DNA of 64,000 bases from Xanthomonas sp. Leaf131 (GCF_001423495.1 NZ_LMOG01000001.1:248001-312000), one strand, 5' to 3'; shown: positions 1-8,738, counted from the stretch's first letter. The notes: generated from the sequence alone by a model not told the origin. A program made the numbers and translations.

Positions 1-424
1 CCACCATTTCGGCCTGGCTGACGATCTCCTTGCCCGGCCGATGCCCGCAACGCTTGGCCCCCACCTGGTCTTCGATATGGCAGCCGGCTGCGCCCGCCTT
101 GATCAGCGATTTGATGGTGCGCTCGATGTTGAACGCGCTCGGCCCGAAGCCGGTGTCCACGTCCACCAGCAACGGCAGCGCGCAGACATCGGTGATGCGG
201 CGCACATCGATCAACACGTCTTCCAGCGTATTGATGCCCAGGTCCGGCAAGCCCAGCGAGCCAGCCGCCACGCCGCCGCCCGACAGGTAGATGGCCTGGT
301 AGCCGGCGCGCTGCGCCAGTAGCGCATGGTTGGCGTTGATCGCGCCGATCACCTGCAGCGGCGATTCGGCAGCCAGCGCGGCGCGGAAGCGCGTGCCGGC
401 GGAAGCGGTGGGCGAAGACGTCAT
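1..424 (-). CDS. prpB: 2-methylisocitrate lyase, N-terminal part (window edge)
   Basis: The 2-methylcitrate cycle enzyme that splits 2-methylisocitrate into pyruvate and succinate during propionate breakdown in the cytoplasm. About 141 codons are visible before the window edge; the family is near 290-300 residues. The readable protein starts [17 protein letters not shown] and contains the PEP mutase/isocitrate lyase family signatures [16 protein letters not shown], the metal-site stretch [10 protein letters not shown] and the catalytic-cysteine loop [10 protein letters not shown]. The ATG at 424-422 has an AGGA-type ribosome site about 8 bases upstream. It is divergent from prpR and has a sigma-54-type promoter at 457-471. 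The rest of the prp operon would lie outside the window. Confidence 0.93.
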   Translation of the reverse strand, partial: MTSSPTASAGTRFRAALAAESPLQVIGAINANHALLAQRAGYQAIYLSGGGVAAGSLGLPDLGINTLEDVLIDVRRITDVCALPLLVDVDTGFGPSAFNIERTIKSLIKAGAAGCHIEDQVGAKRCGHRPGKEIVSQAEMV

Positions 425-456
425 GGCGATTCCTGGAATGGGATACGGGAATAGGC

Positions 457-471
457 GCAAATGGTGTGCCA
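457..471 (-). promoter_or_regulatory. Sigma-54 (-24/-12) promoter of prpB
   Basis: Read on the minus strand the sequence is TGGCAC-N5-TTGC, matching the RpoN consensus at every key base including the invariant GG and GC pairs. It lies 33 bases upstream of the prpB start. The divergent gene prpR encodes a sigma-54-dependent activator with a GAFTGA loop, so promoter and activator fit each other. Prediction by eye only. Confidence 0.85.
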
Positions 472-510
472 ACAACAAGCCATTGATTTCATTCAACAGA
501 GTCCGGCCAG

Positions 511-560
511 TTGTTGCAAACTTGAAACATCCAGAGCAGCATGCAACATCGTTGCAACAT
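511..560. promoter_or_regulatory. Candidate PrpR upstream activating sites
   Basis: Three related TTGCAA/TGCAAC motifs cluster here: TTGTTGCAAA at 511-520, ATGCAACAT at 541-549 and the perfect palindrome GTTGCAAC at 551-558. They sit 40-90 bases upstream of the sigma-54 promoter of prpB and directly ahead of the prpR start, the usual place for enhancer sites of an NtrC-class activator. Assigning them to PrpR is inference. Confidence 0.55.
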
Positions 561-569
561 GGCAATCAG

Positions 570-2171
570 ATGCGCAACCCCACTTCTCCCGAGCCTGCAG
601 ACACCTCCCCACCGGTGATCTGGACCGTCAGCGTCTCCCGCCTGACCGGCCTGTTGGCCGACGTCATCCCCGAGTTCGACCCGCGCGCGCGCATCGAGCA
701 GATCAACCTCGGCTTTGCCGAGGCCGTAGAGGTCATCGGCCAGCGCCTGCGCCGCGAGCGCTGCGACGTGCTGGTGGCGGGCGGCTCCAATGCTGCTTAT
801 CTGCGCAGCCGGCTTGCGCTGCCACTGGCGCCGATCCAGGCCACCGGCTTCGACCTGATGGAAGCGTTGGCGCGCGCACGCCGCATCGCACCGCGCATCG
901 GCGTGGTCACCCATGCCACCGATGTGCCCTCGTTCCGTGCCTTCCAGGACAGCTTCGATCTGGACATCGAACACCGCCGATTCGTCACCGCCGAAGACGC
1001 GCGCGACTGTATCGCCGACCTGCGCGCCAGCGGCATCCAGGTCATTGTTGGCACCGGCATGGCGATCGATTTCGCCGAACAGGCGGGCTTGCCCGGCGTG
1101 CTGCTGTATTCGGCCGATTCGGTGCGCCTCGCGCTCGAACAGGCCATCGCGTTAGGCACCACACCCAGCAGCGATCGCTCCGCGAGCCGCATCAGCACGC
1201 GCCGCATTCGCCGCACCGATACTTTGCTTGGCGAAGACGCTGCAATGGCGCATGTGCGCGACCTGGTACAGCTGTACGCCCCACATCCCGGCACCGTGTT
1301 GATCAGCGGCGAGACCGGTACCGGCAAGGAACTGGTCGCGCGCCAACTGCACGCAGGCAGCCGCCGACGCGGCCGCTTCGTCGCCATCAACTGCGGCGCC
1401 ATCAGCGAGTCGCTGCTGGAGGCGGAATTGTTCGGCTACAGCGACGGTGCATTCACCGGCGCCCGCCGCGGCGGGCACATCGGCCTGATCGAAGCCGCGC
1501 AAGACGGTACCTTGTTTCTCGACGAAATCGGCGAACTGCCGATGCCGCTGCAGACACGCCTGCTGCGCGTGCTGGAAGAGCGCGAAGTGCTACGTGTCGG
1601 CGCAACGCTGCCGGTCGCCGTCGACGTGCGCGTGGTCGCCGCCAGCCTGCAACCGCTGCAGACACTGGTCGAACAAGGAGGCTTCCGCCGCGATCTTTTT
1701 TATCGCCTGGCAGCGCTACGCGTCGCACTGCCGCCGCTGCGTAACCGACCCGACGAAATCGCCTTGTTGCTTGCGCATTACTTCCAGCAACTCGGCAGTA
1801 TTCCTTCGCCACTGTCATCGGCCGCGCTGCAGCGGCTGCAACAACATGCCTGGCCAGGCAACGTGCGCGAACTACGCAACCTGATCGAACGTCTGTGCAT
1901 CCATTGGAAGGCCCAACCGCACGACAGCCTGGGCCTGGATCAACTCGAACAATGGGCGCCAGAGCTATTCGACATACAACTTGGCGACAGCGCGGCAACA
2001 CCCGAACACACCGACCTTGCGGCTTCGCGCATGCAACTCACTGCAACAGCAGTGAGCGCAGCGCTCGATCGCGCAAGCGGCAATCGCGCCCTCGCCGCAC
2101 AAGCACTCGGCGTCTCGCGCACCACGTTGTGGCGCTGGATGCAGGCGCATGCCTTGAGATCGCGTGCTTGA
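570..2171 (+). CDS. prpR: Propionate catabolism sigma-54 activator PrpR
   Basis: NtrC-class transcription activator that responds to 2-methylcitrate and switches on the prp operon. The start at 570 gives 533 residues (MRNPTSPEP...), close to E. coli PrpR; an upstream in-frame start at 330 would run back through prpB. Order: PrpR_N sensory domain (about 20-190), AAA+ sigma-54 interaction domain (about 215-440) with Walker A GETGTGKE, the sigma-54 contact loop GAFTGA and Walker B-type LFLDEIGELP, then a C-terminal Fis-type helix-turn-helix (ALGVSRTTLWRWM). It is divergent from prpB, with shared TTGCAA motifs between them, so it may also regulate itself. Confidence 0.93.
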   Translation: MRNPTSPEPADTSPPVIWTVSVSRLTGLLADVIPEFDPRARIEQINLGFAEAVEVIGQRLRRERCDVLVAGGSNAAYLRSRLALPLAPIQATGFDLMEALARARRIAPRIGVVTHATDVPSFRAFQDSFDLDIEHRRFVTAEDARDCIADLRASGIQVIVGTGMAIDFAEQAGLPGVLLYSADSVRLALEQAIALGTTPSSDRSASRISTRRIRRTDTLLGEDAAMAHVRDLVQLYAPHPGTVLISGETGTGKELVARQLHAGSRRRGRFVAINCGAISESLLEAELFGYSDGAFTGARRGGHIGLIEAAQDGTLFLDEIGELPMPLQTRLLRVLEEREVLRVGATLPVAVDVRVVAASLQPLQTLVEQGGFRRDLFYRLAALRVALPPLRNRPDEIALLLAHYFQQLGSIPSPLSSAALQRLQQHAWPGNVRELRNLIERLCIHWKAQPHDSLGLDQLEQWAPELFDIQLGDSAATPEHTDLAASRMQLTATAVSAALDRASGNRALAAQALGVSRTTLWRWMQAHALRSRA

Positions 2172-2414
2172 GATGCAAACGCACACTTCGGCTTCGTATG
2201 TTCAAGACGCAGCTGCGGGCTTTGGCATCGCCTGCTTAGGACACAAGCGCGGGGCTTGGCAGCGCGTCGTTGAGAGCGCAAGACTCGCGGTCAGCGGTCA
2301 CAAACCGGCGACGCAATCCATGCGACATCGTCGCTGTTACATTGGTGATGCGATCTCGCCGCACACGCAGCGTTGCTCGATGCAGCGCTCGCCCATTGAG
2401 CGAGCGCGCAGCGA

Positions 2415-2741
2415 TCACTCGACCCGCGTGTACTCGGTATCGCCCGTGCTCAAGTGCCCGGTCGCCTGATCGATTGCGTAATTCACCGTACCGTCGGCGC
2501 TGGACACCTGTAGCACGCCTTTATTCAAGATCGCCGGATGATTCTTCGTCTTGACGCCGCTGCCGAGCAACTCCGGTGTCGTATCGCGAATGATGAAACT
2601 CTCGCCGTTGTGCTCGATGCTGAGCACATTCTTTTGCGACTTCATGTTGACCCACTTGCCTACGTACTGCTCGCCCACATCGCGGGCACAGCCAGCCAGC
2701 AACACCATCGCAAGCAGAGCACTTCCAAGCAGCGTCTTCAT
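2415..2741 (-). CDS. Small predicted lipoprotein, unknown function
   Basis: A 108-residue protein with a clear lipoprotein signal: MKTLLGSALLAMVLLAGC, where LAGC is the lipobox and the cysteine would be the lipidated residue, followed by RD. The ATG at 2741 is preferred over the GTG two codons upstream because AAGGAG lies 7 bases before it. The rest is a compact, mostly beta-looking domain with GKWVNMKSQ and ITLSIEHN-like strand patterns; I do not recognise the family. It is monocistronic on the minus strand between prpR (convergent) and the toxin remnant. The 243-base gap 2172-2414 shows nothing recognisable. Confidence 0.75.
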   Translation of the reverse strand: MKTLLGSALLAMVLLAGCARDVGEQYVGKWVNMKSQKNVLSIEHNGESFIIRDTTPELLGSGVKTKNHPAILNKGVLQVSSADGTVNYAIDQATGHLSTGDTEYTRVE

Positions 2742-2824
2742 CGCCACTCCTTCTTCAACGCGGGGATGTTGCAGGATGGCGATTCAGTCGCGAGCCCGCA
2801 AGAAGCAGGCACAACCGGAGCAGC

Positions 2825-3205
2825 ATGACGGTCAGCGACCTTGAACAAGGCCGCAGATCAGCGGACTGGGCAGCCGACTCTCCCAGGCGCATACGTACAG
2901 TTTTCCGTACATATCCGGATCATCTCCAGGGCATCGGCAAACCCGAACCGTTGCGCCACGCGCCGACGGGCTATTGGTCGCGCCGCATCAATGACGAACG
3001 CCGGATTGTGTACAAGACCCAGAACGGCATCTTGCTGATTGCTCAGGCGTGCTACCACGACGCCCGCCAGACGCAGCATTGGACAGCCAGACCGATTCGA
3101 CGACATCGCTGTCAGGCGGCAAATGCTTCAACTGAACCAGATGCCCAACGCCTTGCAGGACAACAAAAAGCCGGCACTTGGCCGGCTCTTTTCTTCTCGC
3201 GCTGA
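2825..3205 (+). pseudogene. Decayed YoeB/Txe-type toxin remnant
   Basis: Residues about 37-79 of this reading frame match the C-terminal half of YoeB mRNA-interferase toxins: GIGKPEPLRH, GYWSRRINDERRIVY and LLIAQ. The residues matching YoeB Glu46, Arg59, Glu63, Arg65 and His83 are kept. The final catalytic tyrosine is replaced (YHD instead of YHY), and the frame then runs on about 45 codons through a transcription terminator to 3205. The N-terminal helices are short and unlike YoeB. No YefM/Phd-type antitoxin gene lies upstream. Best read as a relic of a toxin-antitoxin pair; an unusual functional protein cannot be excluded. Confidence 0.6.
3165..3194 (-). terminator. Intrinsic terminator downstream of tRNA-Val
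   Basis: The stem GCCGGC/GCCGGC with a short ACTTG-type loop is flanked by A-rich sequence on one side and T-rich on the other, so it can act in both directions. It lies 37 bases past the 3' end of the minus-strand tRNA-Val and inside the run-on part of the toxin remnant. Confidence 0.75.
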
Positions 3206-3231
3206 AACCCTTGTCTGCGACTGGATTTCGA

Positions 3232-3306
3232 TGGTGGGCGGTACAAGGTTCGAACTTGTGACCCTTGCCGTGTGAAGGCAATGCTCTACCGCTGAGCTAA
3301 CCGCCC
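3232..3306 (-). tRNA. tRNA-Val (CAC)
   Basis: A 75-base cloverleaf: acceptor GGGCGGT, D-arm AGCTCAGCGGTAGAGC, anticodon loop TTCACAC giving CAC, T-loop GTTCGAACC, and an encoded CCA end. It is a single gene with a terminator just downstream. Confidence 0.96.
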
Positions 3307-3552
3307 GGTGACGCGAGCCGCACATTATAGGGCAGCTGTGGCGGCCGTCAACAAGTTCATTCAGGGCGGTGGCGCTGCGGTCGAAAACGTCCTGTTCCGG
3401 CGACTGGGTGCGGCGTTCCGGCTACCTGGCAGCGACATCGTGGTGGTCGATTCCTTGCGGTTCAAACGCCCTCTCCCTTAGATGACCCGGTTGAAGACGA
3501 CGGCGATCACTCACCAGCGGCTGCGCCATACCGCACTGCGCCCGTGCTCGCC

Positions 3553-3906
3553 TCACATCGTATGCGTCGGCTTATCCGAAGTTGTCAGCCCCGCCAGCAG
3601 CGTCTCGATCTTGTTGCGCACCGCCTCGCCCTCCGGGCCGTCCGGGAACTGCACGCCGATGCCGGCAGCGCGGTTGCCCTGCGCGCCGGCGGGCGTGGTC
3701 CAGATCACCTTGCCGGCGACTGGCAGGCGCTCGCTGGAGTCTGGCAGGGTCAGCAGCAGGAACACTTCATCGCCGAGCATGTAGCGCTTGGGCGTGGGCA
3801 CGAAGATGCCGCCGCCTTTCACGAACGGCATGTAGGCGCTGTAGAGCGCGGGCTTGTCCTTCAACGCCAGCGACAAAATGCCTTGGCGTGCATTCATTGC
3901 ACTCAT
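3553..3906 (-). CDS. pilZ: Atypical type IV pilus PilZ protein
   Basis: A 117-residue stand-alone PilZ domain. In Xanthomonas the holB-linked PilZ is needed for type IV pili and bridges the assembly ATPase PilB and the EAL/GGDEF protein FimX (established for that family). The N-terminal RxxxR and (D/N)xSxxG motifs that bind cyclic-di-GMP are absent; MPFVKGGGIFVPT occupies the place of the second. The beta-barrel strands GDEVFLLLTLP and GKVIWTTP are present. The start overlaps the holB stop by ATGA, so the two are translationally coupled. The 246 bases between this gene and tRNA-Val (3307-3552) hold nothing I recognise. Confidence 0.93.
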   Translation of the reverse strand: MSAMNARQGILSLALKDKPALYSAYMPFVKGGGIFVPTPKRYMLGDEVFLLLTLPDSSERLPVAGKVIWTTPAGAQGNRAAGIGVQFPDGPEGEAVRNKIETLLAGLTTSDKPTHTM

Positions 3907-4862
3907 CGAGTTCCCCTAGAACGTGCCGGACGCTCTCCCTCGCGCCAGGACAGCAACAATTCCGTCACCGCCAGATCGGCGCGGACGGTGGTGCGCAGCA
4001 GATCGCGTGTGCGATTGGCGGCGTCGAACCAGGTCGCCAGCTTGTGCAACCGCGATGGATCGGTCAAGCCGGCCGATGCCTGGGCCAGCGCCAGGTCGGC
4101 AGCGTGGCGCAGACGTTGGTCGGCCTGGCCGTCGTTGGTCCAGCGCTGCGCAACATCCACGGCGCTGGCGCGACCCCCGGCGATCTGCTCCAGGTCCTGC
4201 GCCACCGCACGCCGCACCGCCAGACCATCCTCGCGCAGCCACTGCGCAGCAAGCCCGGGATGACCGCGCGCAGCCTCCAGCGCTTCCTGTGCAGCCCGCT
4301 CGCCGATGCCTTGCGACAACAGCCAGGCCAGCGCTTCATGCGCGGGCGGCAGCTTGAATTCCAGACGTTGGCAGCGGCTGCGAATGGTTGCCGGCAAGCG
4401 CGCCGGCTGCGCGCTGATCAGCCACAGGTAGCGACCCGGCGAGGGTTCTTCCAGCGTCTTGAGCAAGGCGTTGCAGGCAGCACGATTGATCGCATCGGCC
4501 GGGTCCACGATCACCACCTGCGCGATGCCGTACTGCGGGGTCAGCGAGAGCTTTTGCGAAATCTCGCGCACCTGCTCGATCACGATCTCGGTACGCAGCT
4601 TGTCGCCGGTGCGGTTGGGAATGAACGAAATCAGCTGCAGGTCCGGGTGGGTGCCGGCGGCGATCAGCTGCCGGCTGCGCTGCGCCAGCGCCGGGTCCGG
4701 CGAGCTGGCCAGCACGTGTTCGGCCAGCGCCAACGCCACCGCCCGCTTGCCCAGGCCATCGGGCCCGCAGATCAACAACCCGTGTCCGAGACGGCCGGCA
4801 TCCAGCGCAGCCAGCGTCTGATCGTAGGCGCGCTGTTGCCAGGGCGAAAATGCGGCAGTCAT
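3903..4862 (-). CDS. holB: DNA polymerase III delta-prime subunit
   Basis: Clamp-loader subunit of the replicase, acting with DnaX and HolA to load the beta clamp. 319 residues, close to the family length. AAA+ fold with a P-loop-like GPDGLGKRA near residue 33-41, a LLKTLEEPSPGRYLWLIS segment and the SRC arginine-finger motif (RSRCQRLEF) near residue 155-160. Its start overlaps the mltG stop by 4 bases and its stop overlaps the pilZ start, giving a tight mltG-holB-pilZ unit. tmk, which lies between these two genes in E. coli, is absent here. Confidence 0.95.
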   Translation of the reverse strand: MTAAFSPWQQRAYDQTLAALDAGRLGHGLLICGPDGLGKRAVALALAEHVLASSPDPALAQRSRQLIAAGTHPDLQLISFIPNRTGDKLRTEIVIEQVREISQKLSLTPQYGIAQVVIVDPADAINRAACNALLKTLEEPSPGRYLWLISAQPARLPATIRSRCQRLEFKLPPAHEALAWLLSQGIGERAAQEALEAARGHPGLAAQWLREDGLAVRRAVAQDLEQIAGGRASAVDVAQRWTNDGQADQRLRHAADLALAQASAGLTDPSRLHKLATWFDAANRTRDLLRTTVRADLAVTELLLSWREGERPARSRGTR

Positions 4863-5923
4863 GGCGTTGATTCCGGTTGCGGCAGACGGCGGCGCTGCAG
4901 GTAACGCGCCACCGCCGCATTGTGCTCGGCCAGCGTGGCCGAGAACGCGTGTGCGCCGGTGCCGTCGCCAACCGCCACGAAGTACAGCGCCTCGCCAGGC
5001 GCCGGACGCACCGCCGCCAGCAAGGCCTCACGGCCCGGCATGGCGATCGGGGTCGGGGTCAGGCCGGTGCGCGTGTAGGTGTTGTACGGCGTGTCGGTGG
5101 TCAGATCGCGGCGGCGGATATTGCCGTCGTAGCTGCTGCCGATGCCGTAGATCACGGTCGGGTCGGTCTGCAGCTTCATGCCAAGCTGCAGGCGGCGCAG
5201 GAACACCCCGGCAATCAGCGGGCGCTCGGATCCCAGCGCGGTTTCTTTTTCGATGATCGAGGCCAGGATCAACGCCTGCTCCGGCGAGCTGATCGGCAGA
5301 TTGGGAGCGCGCTGCTCCCAGGCCTGCGCCAACGCCTTGTCCATCGCCACATGCGCGCGCTTGAGGACATCCAGATCGCTGTCGCTGCGCTGGTAGAGAT
5401 AGGTTTCCGGCAGGAAGCGGCCTTCCGGGTGCTGGCCGGTAAACCCCAGCCGCGCCATCAGCGCCGCATCGTCCAGCGCGCCGATGGATTGCTGCAGCGG
5501 TGTGGCGGTCGCCAGTGCGGCGCGTAGCTGGCGGACATTCCAGCCTTCCACGATCGTGAAGCGGTACTGGATCACCCTGCCCTGGCGCATACGCTCGAGC
5601 AGCGCGCGCGGCGACAAGGCCGGCGCCAGCGCGTATTCGCCTACCTTGAGTTTGCCGGCCGCATCGACCTGGCGGGCGAGCAGCTGCCATTCCAGATCGG
5701 TGCCTTGCGCCACCCCGGCATCGCGCAACTTGCGCAAGGTGGTCTTGAGCGAATCGCCGGGCGCGATCACCACACTGGGCGCACTCGCTGTCACCGGCGT
5801 CTGCGCAAAGTGCAGGTAATGCCGCCACGCCACCACCGCCGCAATCGCCAGCAGCGCTGCAAGCAACAGTGCCGTGCCCAGCACGGCCAGACATCCACGT
5901 TTGCCAGTCACCGCCACACGCAC
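4859..5923 (-). CDS. mltG: Endolytic murein transglycosylase MltG
   Basis: Inner-membrane lytic transglycosylase that cuts nascent glycan strands and is thought to end peptidoglycan polymerisation. 354 residues: a short cytoplasmic tail, one membrane segment (about 12-34, LAVLGTALLLAALLAIAAVV), a LysM-like region, then the YceG catalytic domain with the signatures LASIIEKETALGSERP (catalytic Glu), DPTVIYG and YNTYTRTGLTPTPI. Start is GTG at 5923; another GTG at 5917 fits a GAGG ribosome site about as well. It lies 60 bases after pabB and overlaps holB. Confidence 0.94.
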   Translation of the reverse strand: MRVAVTGKRGCLAVLGTALLLAALLAIAAVVAWRHYLHFAQTPVTASAPSVVIAPGDSLKTTLRKLRDAGVAQGTDLEWQLLARQVDAAGKLKVGEYALAPALSPRALLERMRQGRVIQYRFTIVEGWNVRQLRAALATATPLQQSIGALDDAALMARLGFTGQHPEGRFLPETYLYQRSDSDLDVLKRAHVAMDKALAQAWEQRAPNLPISSPEQALILASIIEKETALGSERPLIAGVFLRRLQLGMKLQTDPTVIYGIGSSYDGNIRRRDLTTDTPYNTYTRTGLTPTPIAMPGREALLAAVRPAPGEALYFVAVGDGTGAHAFSATLAEHNAAVARYLQRRRLPQPESTP

Positions 5924-5983
5924 CTCGTCATTGCCCCAGCGCCGCGCAGGATACCGCGCGCCGGTGATGTCCCGTTGAAGCGC

Positions 5984-7339
5984 TCATGTCTGGTCGAACG
6001 CGCGCAGCACACCACGTGCCTTGGCGCGGGTTTCGTCCAGCTCTCGCTGCGGATCCGAATCCACCACGATCCCGGCGCCGGTGCGGAAGTGCACCAGCGT
6101 TCCAGCCACCTCGGCGGTGCGGATCAGGATGTTCAGATCCATGTCGCCATCGCGATTGAGCCAGCCGAACGCGCCGGTGTAGGCGCCACGCGCGGTGCGT
6201 TCGAGCTCGGCGATGATCTGCATGCAACGCACCTTCGGGCAGCCGGTAATGGTGCCGCCGGGAAACACCGCGGCGATCACCTCGCCGGGCGTGACCTCGC
6301 CCCGTAGCCGGCCGCGCACATTGCTGACGATGTGGTGCACATGCGCGTAGCTCTCCACGCACATCAGCTCGTCCACTTCCACCGTGCCCGGCGCGCAGAT
6401 GCGGCCCAGGTCGTTGCGCTCCAGATCGATCAGCATCACGTGCTCGGCGCGCTCCTTCGGATGCCCGACCAGCTCGCGGATGCGTGCGGCATCGTCGTCG
6501 CCGGCAAAGCGCGCGCGGGTACCGGCGATCGGGCGCGTCTGCACCAGATCGCCGTGCACCGACACCAGACGTTCGGGCGAAGAACTCACCACCGCGCGCC
6601 CGGCGGCCACGAACAGGCCGGCAAACGGTGCGGGATTGGCCGCGCGCAGGCGCGCATGCAGCGCAGCCGGATCGACCACAGTAGCGAATTCGGCATGCCA
6701 GGCACGCGAGATATTGGCCTGAAACACATCGCCGGCGCGCAGATAGGCGAGCACGCGTTCCACCGCATCGGTGAAGCGCTCGGGCACGTCTTCTTCGACA
6801 ACCGCCGGAGCGACCCAGTCCGGCAACGGCGGCAGCACGGCGCAGGCGGCGATGTCCTCAACGATGCGGGTCAGCAGATCCTCGCGGCCCGGCTCGGCCA
6901 GTGCGACGCACCGGCCATCTACCCGATCGCGCAACACCGCTGCAGGCGCGCGCAAGGCCAGCGCGCTCGGCAAGCCATCGCTGCGCATGGGCAACTGCAG
7001 AATCGGTTCGACCTGCGCGGCCAGTTCGTAATCCAGCAACACCGCCCAGCCGCCGCGAAACGGCCATGGGCTGGTCGCATCGTGCGGCACGCGCTCGGCT
7101 CGCCACACCGCATCCAGCGCAGCCAGAAAGCCGCCTTCCAGCACGCGTCCATCACCATCGCGGGTGCGCCCATCCGCATCCAGATACAGGCGTGCGCCTT
7201 CTGCCAGCAACAACACATCCCAGCGACCGTGCTCGGTGCCGGAGGCGGTGGATTCGAGCAGGGCCGGATAGCGCTGCGGCGCCAGCCGATGCAGCGCCAG
7301 CAGGTCGATGTCCGCGTGCAGGGGTCTGGTGAGCGTCAT
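5984..7339 (-). CDS. pabB: Chorismate-binding enzyme, aminodeoxychorismate synthase component I
   Basis: Adds ammonia to chorismate for p-aminobenzoate (folate) synthesis together with a PabA glutaminase. 451 residues from the ATG at 7339. Chorismate-binding motifs are clear: SSSPERLV (253-260), RPIAGTR (269-275), LIDLERNDLGR (303-313) and PGGTITGCPKVRCMQII (360-376). The location beside fabF and mltG corresponds to the pabC position in E. coli and supports the folate assignment. Odd point: PIAGT replaces the PIKGT of E. coli PabB, whose lysine forms the covalent intermediate; PIAGT is the anthranilate-synthase form. No pabC lies nearby. The 163-base gap to fabF shows nothing recognisable. 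Confidence 0.85.
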   Translation of the reverse strand: MTLTRPLHADIDLLALHRLAPQRYPALLESTASGTEHGRWDVLLLAEGARLYLDADGRTRDGDGRVLEGGFLAALDAVWRAERVPHDATSPWPFRGGWAVLLDYELAAQVEPILQLPMRSDGLPSALALRAPAAVLRDRVDGRCVALAEPGREDLLTRIVEDIAACAVLPPLPDWVAPAVVEEDVPERFTDAVERVLAYLRAGDVFQANISRAWHAEFATVVDPAALHARLRAANPAPFAGLFVAAGRAVVSSSPERLVSVHGDLVQTRPIAGTRARFAGDDDAARIRELVGHPKERAEHVMLIDLERNDLGRICAPGTVEVDELMCVESYAHVHHIVSNVRGRLRGEVTPGEVIAAVFPGGTITGCPKVRCMQIIAELERTARGAYTGAFGWLNRDGDMDLNILIRTAEVAGTLVHFRTGAGIVVDSDPQRELDETRAKARGVLRAFDQT

Positions 7340-7502
7340 CGGCCTGGTTTGGCGTGGGGTGCTAAAACGCCGCCCTGCTGCAGATGCGAGGGCGCGCAAC
7401 GATGGAATCGGAGGGTGAATGAGAGCAGGCCACACGGGCGCATCGCGCACGGCGGCCAATCCTGGCGCGCACCATTCTCCGCAAGCAGAACGGCGCGCCA
7501 AC

Positions 7503-8738
7503 TCAGAGGCGTTTGAACACCAGCGTACCGTTGGTGCCGCCAAAGCCGAAGCCATTGGACATCACCGCATCCACCTGCACTTCGCGCGCCACGTTGGGCA
7601 CGTAATCCAGGTCGCAGCCTTCGCTGGCCTCCTCCAGATTGATGGTCGGCGGAATGATGCCGGTATGCAGCGCCATCACCGAGAAGATCGCTTCCACGCC
7701 GCCGGCCGCGCCGAGCAGGTGACCGGTCATCGACTTGGTCGAGCTGACCATGGTCTTGTAGGCGTGGTCGCCCAACGCGCGCTTCATCGCCATCGTCTCG
7801 GCCAGATCGCCCAGCGGCGTGGAGGTGCCGTGCGCGTTGAGATAGCCGATCTGGTCGGGATTGAGCTTGGCATCGCGCATGGCTGCAACCATGCTGCGCG
7901 CCGCGCCTTCGCCGTCCTCGCTGGGGGCGGTCATATGGAAGGCATCGGAACTGGCGCCGAAGCCGACCAACTCTGCGTAGATGCGCGCGCCACGCGCCTT
8001 GGCGTGTTCGTACTCTTCCAGCACCAGCACACCGGCGCCGTCGCCGAGCACGAAGCCGTCGCGCTGTTTGTCCCAGGGACGCGAGGCGGCGGTCGGGTCG
8101 TCGTTGCGGGTGGACATCGCCTTCATCGCGCAGAAACCGCCGACCGAGCTTGGCGAGGACCCGCGCTCGGCGCCGCCGGCCAGCATTACATCGGCATCGC
8201 CGTACTGAATCATGCGCATCGCGGTGCCGATCGAGTGATTGGAGGTGGCGCAGGCGGAAACAGCCGAGAATGTCGGGCCCTTCAGGCCTTTGATCAGGCT
8301 CACCTGGCCCGGCAGCATGTTGATGATGGTGCTGGGCACATAGAACGGCGAAATCTTGCGCGCGCCGCCCTCATGGAATTTGATGGTCTGCTCTTCGATA
8401 CCGAGCAGCCCGCCGATGCCGGAGCCGAGAATGGCGCCCACGCGTTCGGCATTGCTTTCGTCGATCTCCAGCCCGGAATCGTCCAGCGCCATGAACGAGG
8501 CGCCGACACCGTAGTGGATGAACGAATCCATCTTCTTGACGTCCTTGGCGGACACAAATAGCGTGGGATCGAAATTCTTGATCTCGCCGGCGATCTTGGT
8601 GGTGAACTGCGAGGCATCGATCTGCGTGATCGGGCCAATGCCCGAGCGCCCGTGGATGATGCCATCCCAACTGCTGGCCAGATCATTGCCCAGCGGCGAC
8701 ACCATGCCCATGCCGGTAACGACAACACGACGACTCAT
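7503..8738 (-). CDS. fabF: Beta-ketoacyl-ACP synthase II
   Basis: Condensing enzyme that elongates acyl-ACP with malonyl-ACP. 411 residues from the ATG at 8738 (MSRRVVVTGMGMVSPLG). Thiolase fold with catalytic Cys163 in SACATSNHS, the first histidine in NAHGTSTPLGD and the second in SMTGHLLGAAGG; the Cys-His-His triad is that of KAS I/II. It lies 140 bases downstream of acpP, as in E. coli. Confidence 0.97.
   Translation of the reverse strand: MSRRVVVTGMGMVSPLGNDLASSWDGIIHGRSGIGPITQIDASQFTTKIAGEIKNFDPTLFVSAKDVKKMDSFIHYGVGASFMALDDSGLEIDESNAERVGAILGSGIGGLLGIEEQTIKFHEGGARKISPFYVPSTIINMLPGQVSLIKGLKGPTFSAVSACATSNHSIGTAMRMIQYGDADVMLAGGAERGSSPSSVGGFCAMKAMSTRNDDPTAASRPWDKQRDGFVLGDGAGVLVLEEYEHAKARGARIYAELVGFGASSDAFHMTAPSEDGEGAARSMVAAMRDAKLNPDQIGYLNAHGTSTPLGDLAETMAMKRALGDHAYKTMVSSTKSMTGHLLGAAGGVEAIFSVMALHTGIIPPTINLEEASEGCDLDYVPNVAREVQVDAVMSNGFGFGGTNGTLVFKRL

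Noticed and set aside
3390..3480. Short plus-strand frame of about 50 codons after tRNA-Val
   Set aside because: No ribosome site, no recognised motif, and no conserved neighbour; likely chance.
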